Positions 1-8,464 of a DNA stretch of 64,000 nucleotides are shown here, piece after piece. The notes under the pieces are model-generated. The model did no database searches. It saw only the letters and a program-made list of their open reading frames with translations, and was not told where the DNA came from. The DNA is from Veillonella_A intestinalis (GTDB lineage: Bacteria; Bacillota; Negativicutes; Veillonellales; Veillonellaceae): positions 62,001 to 126,000 of the forward strand of contig NZ_CALPCB010000005.1 of NCBI RefSeq assembly GCF_943192895.1, read 5' to 3'. The translations under genes and the position numbers were made by a program. The first letter of the stretch is position 1, and each line of letters begins with the position of its first letter.

Positions 1-2
1 TT

Positions 3-59
3 TACTACATTCGTAACCAATCTCTTGAAATGGATGAATGCACTAGCTGTTCCTCTTAA
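3..59 (+). CDS. nrdA: Ribonucleoside-diphosphate reductase alpha subunit, C-terminal end only
   Basis: Only the last 18 codons lie in the window, in frame from base 3 and ending with TAA at 57-59. The peptide ends MDECTSCSS. A C-x-x-C pair at the extreme C-terminus is what class I ribonucleotide reductase large subunits use to shuttle reducing power from thioredoxin or glutaredoxin to the active site. The next gene on the same strand is nrdB, which supports the call. The body of the gene is outside the window, so this rests on the tail motif and context. Confidence 0.75.
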   Translation, partial: YYIRNQSLEMDECTSCSS

Positions 60-96
60 TACCAAAATATTTCAGACGTTTTACAAACAGTCATGC

Positions 97-130
97 TATA
101 CTAAAGGAAAGGCCCTCTTACGGAGGGCCT
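97..130 (+). promoter_or_regulatory. Hairpin (and possible weak promoter) between nrdA and nrdB
   Basis: An 8-bp perfect stem pairs 110-117 with 123-130 around a five-base loop. No T-run follows, so it is not a standard terminator. An extended -10-like TGCTATACT ends at 102 just before it. It could protect the 5' end of an nrdB transcript or process an nrdAB message. Confidence 0.4.
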
Positions 131-161
131 ATCACTGAATCTAGAAAGGGTGAATACCATT

Positions 162-1190
162 ATGGAAAAAAAATTAATTTTTAACGAACACGGCGAACGT
201 GGCACAGAAAGTATGATTGGCGGTAACACCACCAACTTACGCGAATGGAACCGCATTAAATACGATTGGGCTACCACCCTCTATCGCACAATGCTTAACA
301 ACTTCTGGATTCCAGAAGAGATCTCACTTAACGAAGATATTAAACAGTTCCCATTCCTTACTGACAGCGAACGTCGCGCTTTCGATAAAATTATTTCTTT
401 CCTCAACTTCCTTGACTCCATTCAAAGTGAAAATTTACCCAACTTAAGTCGTTATGTAACGGCCGCTGAAGTAGCGTCACTACTTAATATTCAAGCATTC
501 CAAGAAGAAATTCACGCCCAAAGTTATTCCTATATTTTGGACACCGTAACCAATCCGATTACTCGTGACCGCATTTATGACGAATGGCGTACCGATGAAC
601 ACCTCTTGGCTCGTAACCGCTTCATTGCTGACATCTACCAACGCTTCAGCGATGATCCATCGGAACACAACTTAATTCGCACAATCATGGCGAACTACAT
701 CCTTGAAGGGATTTACTTCTACTCTGGTTTCAGCTTCTTCTATACCTTAGCGCGCCAAGGTAAAATGACCGCTACTAGTACGATTTTCAAATATATCAAT
801 CGTGACGAAGTAACCCATCTTGTATTATTCCAGAACATTATTCGTGAACTTCGTCAAGAACGACCTGAGTTATTTACCCCAGAATTAGAAGAAGAATTGA
901 CAGACATGCTTCGCCAAGGTACTGAAAATGAAATCGCTTGGGGCCAATATATTACTGATGACAAAATTCTCGGTATTAATAATGTTCTCATTGAACGCTA
1001 CATTAAATACTTAGCTAACCTTCGTCTTGATGCGATTGGTCTTAAACCGCTATATCCAGAAATTAAAGAAAATCCAATGGCTTGGATTGAAAGTTTCTCC
1101 AATCTTAATAGCACTAAAACAGACTTCTTTGAAGCAAAAGTAACAAACTATACTAAGGCAGCTGCCTTCGATTTTGATGACTTGGAATAA
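162..1190 (+). CDS. nrdB: Ribonucleoside-diphosphate reductase beta subunit (class Ia)
   Basis: This is the radical-generating small subunit that works with NrdA to reduce ribonucleotides to deoxyribonucleotides in the cytoplasm. The 342-aa product carries the diiron ligands in family order: D85, E115 and H118 in QEEIHAQSY, a glutamate in LEGIYFYSGF, and E/H in DEVTHLVLF. Y122, four residues after H118, sits where the E. coli radical tyrosine is, so a tyrosyl-radical enzyme is expected. An upstream GTG at 150 is in frame, but the AGAAAGGG ribosome site at 143-150 is best spaced for the ATG at 162. It lies about 100 bases after nrdA, which fits an nrdAB unit. Confidence 0.95.
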   Translation: MEKKLIFNEHGERGTESMIGGNTTNLREWNRIKYDWATTLYRTMLNNFWIPEEISLNEDIKQFPFLTDSERRAFDKIISFLNFLDSIQSENLPNLSRYVTAAEVASLLNIQAFQEEIHAQSYSYILDTVTNPITRDRIYDEWRTDEHLLARNRFIADIYQRFSDDPSEHNLIRTIMANYILEGIYFYSGFSFFYTLARQGKMTATSTIFKYINRDEVTHLVLFQNIIRELRQERPELFTPELEEELTDMLRQGTENEIAWGQYITDDKILGINNVLIERYIKYLANLRLDAIGLKPLYPEIKENPMAWIESFSNLNSTKTDFFEAKVTNYTKAAAFDFDDLE

Positions 1191-1231
1191 AAGACTTTAC
1201 ACTCATTTTGAAAATGTTTTGTAAAAAAGAC

Positions 1232-1260
1232 TTGCCAAATGAAAAACATAGGTTTATAAT
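1232..1260 (+). promoter_or_regulatory. Sigma-70-type promoter of the aroF leader
   Basis: TTGCCA at 1232-1237 and TATAAT at 1255-1260 are separated by 17 bases. A start near 1267 would put the leader peptide ATG about 27 bases downstream. A 7-bp inverted repeat, TTGCCAA (1232-1238) and TTGGCAA (1262-1268), brackets the promoter and could be an operator. Confidence 0.7.
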
Positions 1261-1293
1261 GTTGGCAATCACTTTTAGAAAGGAGCCAATACA

Positions 1294-1386
1294 ATGAGTA
1301 TGCAAATCAGCACATTAAACAGCCAATACTTCTATTTTTGGTTCTTTATCCAGTCTACGGGTAAAGGACTATTTGGGCTACGCTGA
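1294..1386 (+). CDS. Aromatic amino acid attenuator leader peptide
   Basis: A 30-codon ORF starts at ATG 1294 after a good AGAAAGGAG ribosome site (1278-1285) and stops at TGA 1384-1386. Codons 12-18 (1327-1347) read Y-F-Y-F-W-F-F, using codons for all three aromatic amino acids. Downstream lie a strong terminator hairpin and then aroF, the first enzyme of aromatic synthesis. A stalled ribosome on these codons would leave 1355-1363 free to pair with 1424-1432, which is part of the 5' arm of the terminator. This is the trp/phe-operon type of attenuation, and the dense aromatic run makes chance unlikely. The peptide itself probably has no function after synthesis. Confidence 0.88.
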   Translation: MSMQISTLNSQYFYFWFFIQSTGKGLFGLR

Positions 1387-1417
1387 TTTAGGTATCATTG
1401 ATGGCTTAGTATAGTTA

Positions 1418-1456
1418 GGGAGCTACCCGTAGTGCACGCGGGTGGCTCCCTTTTTG
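1418..1456 (+). terminator. Attenuator terminator upstream of aroF
   Basis: A 12-bp stem pairs 1418-1429 with 1439-1450, with one G-U pair, and is followed by TTTTT at 1451-1455. Bases 1424-1432 are also perfectly complementary to 1355-1363 in the leader ORF, giving a 9-bp competing antiterminator helix. Confidence 0.88.
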
Positions 1457-1556
1457 TATACTTGATAACGATATGATGTTTGATAGATAGAAGGATAGTA
1501 TTATGGAAGAAACACATTTTCAAATATTCATTACGGAAAAAAGAGGAGAGATTACT

Positions 1557-2561
1557 ATGATTATCACACTAAGAGAAAATGCAACCCCAGAGAAAATTCA
1601 AGAATTATCAGCTAAATTAGAAGCCCAAGGTGTTATCTTACACCCAGTGCAAGGGAGCAACTACTCCCTCATCGGACTAATTGGCGATACTTCACTACTC
1701 GACAAACGACAAATCGAGTCCCTTGATATTGTTGAGAAAGTAACACGCATTCAAGAGCCTTTCAAAAAAGCAAATCGTAAATTCCATCCAGAAGATACAG
1801 TCGTTGATGTAAGTGGCGTAAAAATCGGTGGTGGCCACTTCGCCATCATGGCTGGTCCTTGTTCCGTAGAAACACCAGAACAAGTAATTGCAACAGCTAA
1901 AGCGGTAAAAGAAGCGGGTGCTACTATTCTTCGTGGCGGTGCGTTCAAACCTCGTACCTCTCCATACTCCTTCCAAGGTATGGGCCCTGAAGGACTCGAA
2001 CTCTTAATTTTAGCAAAAAAAGAAACTGGTCTACCTATCGTTTCAGAAGTCATGGACCCATCACAACTACAATACTTCGATGATGTAGATATGCTTCAAA
2101 TCGGCGCACGAAATATGCAAAACTTCACCTTATTGAAAGAAGTAGGTAAGCTCAATAAACCCGTTCTCTTAAAACGTGGTCTTAGCGCAACTTACGAAGA
2201 ATGGTTAATGGCTGCAGAATACATCATGAGTGAAGGCAATACGCAAATCGTCCTTTGTGAACGCGGTATTCGTACCTTTGAAACTAAAACTCGTAATACC
2301 TTAGATGTAACCGCTATTCCTATGATTCATGAACTTAGCCATTTACCAATAATCATGGACCCTAGCCATGCAGCTGGTATGAGCCGTATGGTTCGACCTT
2401 TATCGCTCGCTTCCACTGGTGGCGGTGCTGACGGCCTTATGATTGAAGTTCACATCGATCCTGCTAAAGCCCTTTGCGATGGACCACAAGCACTACGTCC
2501 AGACCAATTCGCCGCCCTTACTAAAGAAGTATTCGCTTTACGCGACGTATTGAGTAAGTAA
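1557..2561 (+). CDS. aroF: 3-deoxy-7-phosphoheptulonate synthase (DAHP synthase)
   Basis: It condenses phosphoenolpyruvate and erythrose 4-phosphate to DAHP, the first committed step to chorismate. The protein has an N-terminal ferredoxin-like regulatory domain of about 65 residues, as in the Thermotoga maritima enzyme, where it mediates Tyr/Phe feedback. It is followed by the barrel with MAGPCSVE (C102 is a likely metal ligand), RGGAFKPRTSPYSFQG and IMDPSHAAG. An in-frame ATG at 1503 would add 18 unusual residues. The ATG at 1557 has AAGAGGAGAG just upstream and gives the family N-terminus MIITL. Control is probably double: transcription attenuation by the leader peptide and feedback through the N-terminal domain. 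Confidence 0.95.
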   Translation: MIITLRENATPEKIQELSAKLEAQGVILHPVQGSNYSLIGLIGDTSLLDKRQIESLDIVEKVTRIQEPFKKANRKFHPEDTVVDVSGVKIGGGHFAIMAGPCSVETPEQVIATAKAVKEAGATILRGGAFKPRTSPYSFQGMGPEGLELLILAKKETGLPIVSEVMDPSQLQYFDDVDMLQIGARNMQNFTLLKEVGKLNKPVLLKRGLSATYEEWLMAAEYIMSEGNTQIVLCERGIRTFETKTRNTLDVTAIPMIHELSHLPIIMDPSHAAGMSRMVRPLSLASTGGGADGLMIEVHIDPAKALCDGPQALRPDQFAALTKEVFALRDVLSK

Positions 2562-2588
2562 TGGGCCATTGTATGTAAACTTCACCAA

Positions 2589-2627
2589 AGCCACGATAGC
2601 CTAACGCTGGCAACTCGTGGCTTTTTT
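2589..2627 (+). terminator. Intrinsic terminator after aroF
   Basis: AGCCACGA (2589-2596) pairs with TCGTGGCT (2615-2622) and a T-run follows. It separates aroF from the rest of the aro genes, so aroB may have its own promoter or depend on readthrough. Confidence 0.75.
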
Positions 2628-2687
2628 ATACTAATCATTGTATACTCAGAATAGATACGTATTCAATTGCATGAGAAAGGATAGTCT

Positions 2688-3752
2688 ATGGAACGAATTC
2701 ACATCGATGCCTCTACGTCCTATGATGTTATTATCGAAGAAGAAGCACTCCAGCATATTGCCCAATATATTAAGCCTCTCAAAAGTCCACGACCTACCAT
2801 TATTGTCAGCGATGATCTAGTAGCAACCCACTATTTAGACTGCGTTAAAGCACAACTTGAATCAGCAGGCTATACGGTCTATACCTATGTATTTCCCCAT
2901 GGAGAAACTGAAAAAAATGCACAACGACTCCTTCATTTAGTGGAATATATGGCAGAAAAGGCCTTAACTCGCAAGGACTTACTCATTGCTCTCGGTGGCG
3001 GTGTAGTGGGTGATATGGCAGGCTTTGCTGCCGCCACCTATTTACGGGGCATTGATTATGTGCAAATTCCTACCTCCCTACTCGCAGCGGTAGATTCTTC
3101 TGTCGGCGGTAAAACAGCAGTCAATTTATCGGCCGGTAAAAATTTATGGGGTGCTTTTAAACAACCTATTCTCGTACTCTGTGATCCTACGACATTACAA
3201 ACCTTACCAGCCGAAGAATTTGCTAATGGCTGTGGGGAAATCATCAAGTACGGTATGCTAGGCTATCCAGAATTATTACAAGATTTACAAACCAAACCAT
3301 TAGAACAAGGTGACTTACCCCATATAGAATCAATTATTGCCCTTTGTGTGAAAGCTAAAGCAGCTATTGTAAGTCAAGATGAGCGAGAAAGTGGCATTCG
3401 AGCGCTCCTCAATTTCGGTCACACCTTTGGTCACGGTATCGAACAGTTAAGTCATTTCAAAATAAAACATGGCATGGCTGTCAGTATTGGTATGGCCCTC
3501 ATGATGCGTTCCGCTTATAAAGCTGGTTATTTAAACCAAGCAGAACTTACTGCATTTTTAGACTTACTGATTAAACATAATTTACCAATTCACACAGACT
3601 ATTCAGCATCTGACTTATGCCAAGCAGCTTTGCACGATAAAAAAAGTCAAGGAGAAACGATTACTATCGTTCGCCCTATCCAATGGGGCCATTGTGATTT
3701 AGTCACCATTCCCCATAACGAATTACCAAACCATGTAGTTAAGGAGGTGTAA
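2688..3752 (+). CDS. aroB: 3-dehydroquinate synthase
   Basis: It converts DAHP to 3-dehydroquinate using NAD+ and a divalent metal, the second step of the shikimate pathway. The 354-aa product has the usual length and the family motifs: the dinucleotide-binding GGGVVGDMAGF, IPTSLLAAVDSSVGGKTAVN, NGCGEIIKYG with the metal-binding glutamate, and NFGHTFGH with a metal-binding histidine. ATG 2688 follows GAGAAAGG at 2673-2680. The stop is one base before the aroA start, so the two are almost certainly co-transcribed. Confidence 0.96.
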   Translation: MERIHIDASTSYDVIIEEEALQHIAQYIKPLKSPRPTIIVSDDLVATHYLDCVKAQLESAGYTVYTYVFPHGETEKNAQRLLHLVEYMAEKALTRKDLLIALGGGVVGDMAGFAAATYLRGIDYVQIPTSLLAAVDSSVGGKTAVNLSAGKNLWGAFKQPILVLCDPTTLQTLPAEEFANGCGEIIKYGMLGYPELLQDLQTKPLEQGDLPHIESIIALCVKAKAAIVSQDERESGIRALLNFGHTFGHGIEQLSHFKIKHGMAVSIGMALMMRSAYKAGYLNQAELTAFLDLLIKHNLPIHTDYSASDLCQAALHDKKSQGETITIVRPIQWGHCDLVTIPHNELPNHVVKEV

Positions 3753-3753
3753 T

Positions 3754-5043
3754 ATGCCTATATCCACCACAATCAAACAAGCCGTTCCACATGGTACTAT
3801 CGCGGCTATTCCAGCTAAAGCCCATGCACATAGAGCTTTAATTGCCGCCGCCTTAGCCGATAGTCCATCTTCACTTATTATTGCGCATTATTCCGAAGAC
3901 ATTGATGCAACCATTGCCTCCTTGCAAGGTTTAGGCGCTCACATAGAAAAAATAGCGACAGGTGTAACTGTAACCCCTATTGCGCAATCAGAAACAATTC
4001 AAAACACAACAATTAATGCTCATGAATCGGGTACAACTTTGCGATTACTTTTACCAGTCGGTTCAGCCCTTAGTGAATCAACTAACGTCACAGCCGCAGG
4101 TCGTTTACCTGAGCGCCCGCTAGAGCCGTTAAAAAGTCAACTAGAAGACCATGGTGTTCGCTTTTCAGCGCCTAAACCACCCTTTACTATGACTGGTAAG
4201 CTTAAAGGTGGTACCTTTGAAATGGTAGGCAATGTTAGCAGCCAGTTTTTCTCTGGCTTACTGTTAGCAGCCCCTAAAATAGCACCTGTAACCATTCATA
4301 GCACTACAGCCCTACAATCTCGAGACTATGTAGAATTAACCCGTAAAGTTATGGCTGATTTTGGCGTCTTAACCACAGTAAGTGATGATGGCAATACATT
4401 TACAGTACCATCCAAACAACACTACGAAGGTCGTCAAGACTATCCTATTGAAGGAGATTGGTCTAATAGTGCCATTTGGCTCGTAGCAGCAGCTATGACA
4501 GGTAACACCCTAACAATTACTAATCTGCAAGCAGACTCTACCCAAGCTGATAAACGCATTATAGATATTATTACCTCCACTGGTGCCACCGTAACATGGC
4601 AGAATGACAACATGTCCTCAAATTTACATTGTTCAGGTCATGCTCTTAGCCCTATTACAGTAGATTTAGAACAATGCCCTGATTTACTCCCTGTACTAGC
4701 AGCCCTTGCTTGCAGTATTGAAGGGGAAAGCTGGTTTATGAATGGTGAGCGACTTCGTTTGAAAGAGTCTGATCGCCTTGCTGCCGTCGAAGAATTGGTC
4801 GCTACCTTAGGTGGCGAAGCACGAGTGGAAGGGGATAATTTATATATTACTGGTACAGGGCGTCTTTTGGGAGGTACGGTGCATTCCCATAACGATCATC
4901 GCCTAGTAATGGCCGCTACATTAATGGCGCTTATCAGTGAAGAGCCCGTTACCATCACCGATAGTGATGCTATTAACAAATCCTATCCCCTATTTTTTGA
5001 ACACTGGAATCAACTTGGTGGCGACGCTATAAAAACGAAATAG
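3754..5043 (+). CDS. aroA: 3-phosphoshikimate 1-carboxyvinyltransferase (EPSP synthase)
   Basis: It transfers the enolpyruvyl group of phosphoenolpyruvate to shikimate 3-phosphate, the sixth step to chorismate. The 429-aa product has the two-lobed family's motifs: a substrate-binding lysine in IPAKAHAHRAL, ESGTTLRLLLP, SSQFFSGLLLAAP, GDWSNSAIW, ERLRLKESDRL and HNDHRLVMAA. The start has a perfect AAGGAGGTG site at 3741-3749, inside the aroB end. About 160 AT-rich bases separate it from aroC. Confidence 0.95.
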   Translation: MPISTTIKQAVPHGTIAAIPAKAHAHRALIAAALADSPSSLIIAHYSEDIDATIASLQGLGAHIEKIATGVTVTPIAQSETIQNTTINAHESGTTLRLLLPVGSALSESTNVTAAGRLPERPLEPLKSQLEDHGVRFSAPKPPFTMTGKLKGGTFEMVGNVSSQFFSGLLLAAPKIAPVTIHSTTALQSRDYVELTRKVMADFGVLTTVSDDGNTFTVPSKQHYEGRQDYPIEGDWSNSAIWLVAAAMTGNTLTITNLQADSTQADKRIIDIITSTGATVTWQNDNMSSNLHCSGHALSPITVDLEQCPDLLPVLAALACSIEGESWFMNGERLRLKESDRLAAVEELVATLGGEARVEGDNLYITGTGRLLGGTVHSHNDHRLVMAATLMALISEEPVTITDSDAINKSYPLFFEHWNQLGGDAIKTK

Positions 5044-5205
5044 CACTCATTTTAAAAATTATATATTTCTAAATATAATTTTGCGAACTCTATATTTGCT
5101 TTTATATATTTTTATATATTTTTTATGTGTGTTTATAGCCTTTTATATAATTTACTTATATTATATGTTTTTATCACTTTAATTTAATCCCTAGGAGGCC
5201 CTTCT

Positions 5206-6321
5206 ATGAGCTCTAGTTTTGGTAAAAATCTTAAAATTTCCGTATTTGGCGCCTCTCATGGCACCGCTATTGGAGCCGTCGTAGATGGCCTCCCTTGTGG
5301 TTTTACCATTGATGAAAGCGCACTCTTACGCTTTATGAAACGTCGTGCCCCTGGGCAAAGTTTAGTAACCACGCAACGCAAAGAAGCTGATAAACCTCAC
5401 TTTTTAGCGGGCCTTGTAAACAGCCAATTAAGTGGTTCCCCTCTTGCCTTTTATATTGAAAATACCAATCAACACTCCAAAGATTATAATAATCTACGCG
5501 ATGTGCCACGCCCTTCCCATGCAGACTATACCGCTCGTATGCGCTATGGCGAAGCAGTAGATATGCGTGGTGGCGGTCACTTTTCAGGGCGCTTAACAGC
5601 GCCACTCTGCTGTGCTGGCGGTGTGGCCTTACAAATTTTAAAAGCAAAGGGCATTGAAATAGGCGCTCATTTACGACAAATTGGTCCTATTAAAGATAAA
5701 CCAATCAGCTTCACCAAACCCGCTATGGCAGATTTACAAAAAGCTGGTTTAGAAACAGTAGCGATGATTTCTCCGCAAGAACGGCTACGAGCTATTACTT
5801 ATATTGACGAACTACGTCAAGCTGGTAATTCTACTGGTGGCATTATTGAAGTATTTGCTACGGGCTTACCAGCAGGACTTGGCAATCCAAACTTTGATGG
5901 CATTGAAAATCGCTTATCCCAAGCAATTTTTGGCATTCCTGGTGTAAAAGGCGTTGCCTTTGGCAGTGGTTTTGAAGGTTGTCTTAGCACTGGTGGCGAG
6001 CAAAATGACCCCTTTATGTTAGAGGACGGAATCGTTCGTACGTTGAATAATAATAGTGGTGGTATCCAAGGTGGCATTACTAATGGCATGCCTTTAATTC
6101 TTCAAGTTGGCATGAAACCAACAGCTTCTATTGCTAAAGTACAACCAAGTTTCAGTTATGACAAGCAAGAAAATGTAGACCTTCAAATTAAAGGTCGCCA
6201 TGACCCTTGTATTGCAGTCCGTGCCGTACCTGTTGTCGAAGCTGTTACCGCCTTAGTTCTATTAGATTTTTTATTAGATAACAATATACAATTTGATGCT
6301 ACTACTAGCGAAAGGAAGTAA
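5206..6321 (+). CDS. aroC: Chorismate synthase
   Basis: It removes phosphate from EPSP to give chorismate, with reduced FMN as cofactor. The 371-aa protein has the family signatures: GASHGTAIGAVVDGLPCG near the N-terminus, RRAPGQSLVTTQRKEAD, the RPSHADYTARMRYG segment, RGGGHFSGRLTA, and the C-terminal GRHDPCIAVRAVPVVEA. The start follows a strong CTAGGAGG site. The 162-base gap before it (5044-5205) is almost pure A/T and could hold a promoter, but I see no clean -35/-10 pair. The next gene begins two bases after the stop. Confidence 0.96.
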   Translation: MSSSFGKNLKISVFGASHGTAIGAVVDGLPCGFTIDESALLRFMKRRAPGQSLVTTQRKEADKPHFLAGLVNSQLSGSPLAFYIENTNQHSKDYNNLRDVPRPSHADYTARMRYGEAVDMRGGGHFSGRLTAPLCCAGGVALQILKAKGIEIGAHLRQIGPIKDKPISFTKPAMADLQKAGLETVAMISPQERLRAITYIDELRQAGNSTGGIIEVFATGLPAGLGNPNFDGIENRLSQAIFGIPGVKGVAFGSGFEGCLSTGGEQNDPFMLEDGIVRTLNNNSGGIQGGITNGMPLILQVGMKPTASIAKVQPSFSYDKQENVDLQIKGRHDPCIAVRAVPVVEAVTALVLLDFLLDNNIQFDATTSERK

Positions 6322-6323
6322 CC

Positions 6324-7583
6324 ATGAGTCAAACACCATTGCTCAGTCCCTATGGCCTACTTGGCAAAACCTTGGGGCACAGCTACTCCCCTGAAATTCA
6401 TAAAGCCCTTGGCAATACGGCCTATACGCTCTTTGAACGCTCACCACATGAGTTAGCACAATTTCTAGCACAGCCTGAATTAAAGGGCCTTAATGTAACA
6501 ATTCCATACAAACAAGATGTAATGAGTGCCTGTCAAAGTCTATCTGACACTGCTAAGCGCATTGGCTGTGTCAATACCATGGTACGTCAAGCCGATAACA
6601 GTTGGTACGGTCATAATACAGATTACGATGGTTTTATTTTCATGTTACAACGGGCTCACATTACTGTAAAACATAAGAAAATACTTATCCTTGGTGATGG
6701 AGCTACCTCTCATACCGTTCACATTGCCCTTGAAGATTTAGGTGCTCGTGAAATCGTACATTTATCCCGCAAAGCGTCTCCTTTCTATGAAGACGCACCA
6801 CAGCACGGCCAAGATACAGATATAATCATTAATACAACACCCGTAGGGATGTATCCTAACTGCCCTGACCAGTTAATTTCCTTAGCTGATTTCACCAATC
6901 TTAGTGGCGTTGTAGATGTAGTATATAATCCGTATCGTACCGCTTTACTCATGGAAGCCGAGCAAAAAGGAATTCCTTATAGCGATGGTCTACCTATGCT
7001 CGTGGGACAAGCTGTGGCAGCCGCCACTTTATTCCAAAACACAACCTTTGGTCCTGAAGAAACAGAAAAAATTATTACTAATCTGCGAAAAAAACAAGAA
7101 AATATCATTCTTATTGGTATGCCTGGGGTTGGTAAGACCACAGTGGGGCAAAGCTTAGCTAACCAATTTAAACGACCACTAATTGATTGTGATGTTGAAT
7201 TTGAAAAGCGCTATAGCCATCCTGGCGAATATATTGCTACCCATGGTGAAGCTGAATTCCGTAAAAAAGAAACCACCTTATTACAAGAGCTATGCAAAAC
7301 AACCGGCGCTATTATCGCTACTGGCGGAGGCGTTGTAACTCGTCCTGAAAATTATCTAGCCCTACGCCAAAATGGTCGTATCTATTGGCTCCGTCGTCCA
7401 TTAACGAGTCTAGCCACTGATAATCGTCCCCTCTCCCAAGGAGGCCTTCAGGCTTTAGAAGCACTCTATAACAAACGCGAACCTTTATATACTGCTTTTT
7501 CACAATACGCAGTAGATTTCACAAACCCAGAAGAAGGGGCTCAGCACATTGAGGAGGAATATCATGCACATTTTAATTCTTAA
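6324..7583 (+). CDS. aroEK: Fused shikimate dehydrogenase - shikimate kinase
   Basis: One 419-aa reading frame carries two consecutive pathway enzymes. Residues 1 to about 255 are AroE (NADPH-dependent reduction of 3-dehydroshikimate): GKTLGHSYSPEIHKAL, NVTIPYKQDV with the catalytic lysine, and GCVNTMV...NTDYDGF with the catalytic aspartate. Residues about 258-419 are shikimate kinase: P-loop GMPGVGKT near residue 265, the shikimate-binding DCDVEFE, EAEFRKKE, ATGGGVV and a lid with DNRPLS. There is no stop or frameshift between the parts. The order matches the pathway, so the product of the first domain is the substrate of the second. The last 20 bases overlap aroQ. Confidence 0.95.
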   Translation: MSQTPLLSPYGLLGKTLGHSYSPEIHKALGNTAYTLFERSPHELAQFLAQPELKGLNVTIPYKQDVMSACQSLSDTAKRIGCVNTMVRQADNSWYGHNTDYDGFIFMLQRAHITVKHKKILILGDGATSHTVHIALEDLGAREIVHLSRKASPFYEDAPQHGQDTDIIINTTPVGMYPNCPDQLISLADFTNLSGVVDVVYNPYRTALLMEAEQKGIPYSDGLPMLVGQAVAAATLFQNTTFGPEETEKIITNLRKKQENIILIGMPGVGKTTVGQSLANQFKRPLIDCDVEFEKRYSHPGEYIATHGEAEFRKKETTLLQELCKTTGAIIATGGGVVTRPENYLALRQNGRIYWLRRPLTSLATDNRPLSQGGLQALEALYNKREPLYTAFSQYAVDFTNPEEGAQHIEEEYHAHFNS

Positions 7584-8001
7584 TGGTCCTAATATTAATC
7601 TACTTGGTCTACGAGAACCTGAAATCTATGGCTCAACCACCTACGAGGATTTAGTCCATCAACTGCGGGAATACGCAGAGTCCCTTGGCATTTCAGTAAG
7701 TTTATATCAAAGCAATCATGAAGGTAGCTTAGTCGATCGCATTCAAGCGGCTCGTTTTGATGTAGATGCTATCATAATCAATCCCGCCGCCTATAGCCAT
7801 ACTTCTATTGCTATCTTAGATGCCTTAAAAGCCGTTCACCTACCTACGGTAGAAGTTCATATCTCCAATCCTAAAGAACGTGAAACCTTTCGCCACCATT
7901 CCTATGTAAGTGAATATGCTGAAAAAATTATTATGGGTCAAGGTGTAGCTGGCTATAATCAAGCTATTGATTACTTAGTGAACACCTATAAAAGAGCGTA
8001 A
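7564..8001 (+). CDS. aroQ: Type II 3-dehydroquinate dehydratase
   Basis: It dehydrates 3-dehydroquinate to 3-dehydroshikimate. The 145-aa product is the small type II form, usually a dodecamer: ILNGPNINLLGLREPEIYG with the catalytic tyrosine, YQSNHEGSLVD, NPAAYSHTS and PTVEVHISN with the catalytic histidine. ATG 7564 follows GAGGAGGAAT and overlaps the end of aroEK by 20 bases, which suggests translational coupling. It is the last gene of the cluster and closes the set of seven shikimate reactions. Confidence 0.96.
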   Translation: MHILILNGPNINLLGLREPEIYGSTTYEDLVHQLREYAESLGISVSLYQSNHEGSLVDRIQAARFDVDAIIINPAAYSHTSIAILDALKAVHLPTVEVHISNPKERETFRHHSYVSEYAEKIIMGQGVAGYNQAIDYLVNTYKRA

Positions 8002-8006
8002 ACTTC

Positions 8007-8047
8007 AACATTAAACATTAATCATTAAACATTGATCATCAATCATC
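8007..8047 (+). repeat. Short imperfect direct repeats after aroQ
   Basis: CATTAAACATTAATCATTAA-like units recur several times directly after the aroQ stop. They are low-complexity spacer with no clear role. Confidence 0.35.
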
Positions 8048-8100
8048 TATAACTAAATAAGCGCCAATTACTCATCTTACAATTAATATACCTATGTATA

Positions 8101-8183
8101 ACAACAGCTCTTTCTAGAGAATCCTAAGGTTACAAACTTTGTTTGTGGCCTATGAAGGTCTCTAAGTAGCGCTGTTGTTTTTT
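8101..8183 (+). terminator. Long-stem terminator of the aro cluster
   Basis: About 80 bases fold into one extended hairpin. The outer stem is ACAACAGC (8101-8108) with GCTGTTGT (8171-8178). A middle CTAGAGA/TCTCTAAG helix and an 11-bp tip helix follow, the tip being AGGTTACAAAC pairing with GTTTGTGGCCT including G-U pairs. A T-run ends at 8182. The 3' T-run makes it a terminator, but the length is unusual and a processed small RNA is possible. Confidence 0.7.
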
Positions 8184-8400
8184 ATTGTTTTTGTTGTTTT
8201 ACTATATTATTTTTGCTGATTTAGTTCTATTTTTTATTTATTGATTTTTTTACTTTTTTGTATCTTTATATTTTACCTATTTGATTGTTAAATTCTAATT
8301 TCATAAAGATAAAATGAATACCGATACACCTAATCATCAAAAGCAATATAATCCCCATGCAAATCATTAGTATTTAACTCTTTTTTAATTATTTAGTGAA
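8184..8400. other. AT-rich gap between the aro cluster and the adhesin
   Basis: Strongly AT-rich sequence with T-runs. I see no reading frame with a ribosome site. It lies between the long-stem terminator and the adhesin promoter. Confidence 0.5.
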
Positions 8401-8407
8401 TTTTCTA

Positions 8408-8436
8408 TTGAAAATTCATAACTCATTCGGTATAAT
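8408..8436 (+). promoter_or_regulatory. Promoter of the first trimeric autotransporter gene
   Basis: TTGAAA (8408-8413) and TATAAT (8431-8436) are 17 bases apart. A start near 8443 gives a leader of about 120 bases that contains the hairpin at 8465-8519. Confidence 0.75.
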
Positions 8437-8464
8437 ATCTCTTAGGTATCCTCTACAGGTGTAC

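Noticed and set aside
1503..1556. In-frame upstream start of aroF at ATG 1503
   Set aside because: The extra 18 residues do not match the family and the ATG at 1557 has a clear ribosome site. It is better seen as part of the leader.
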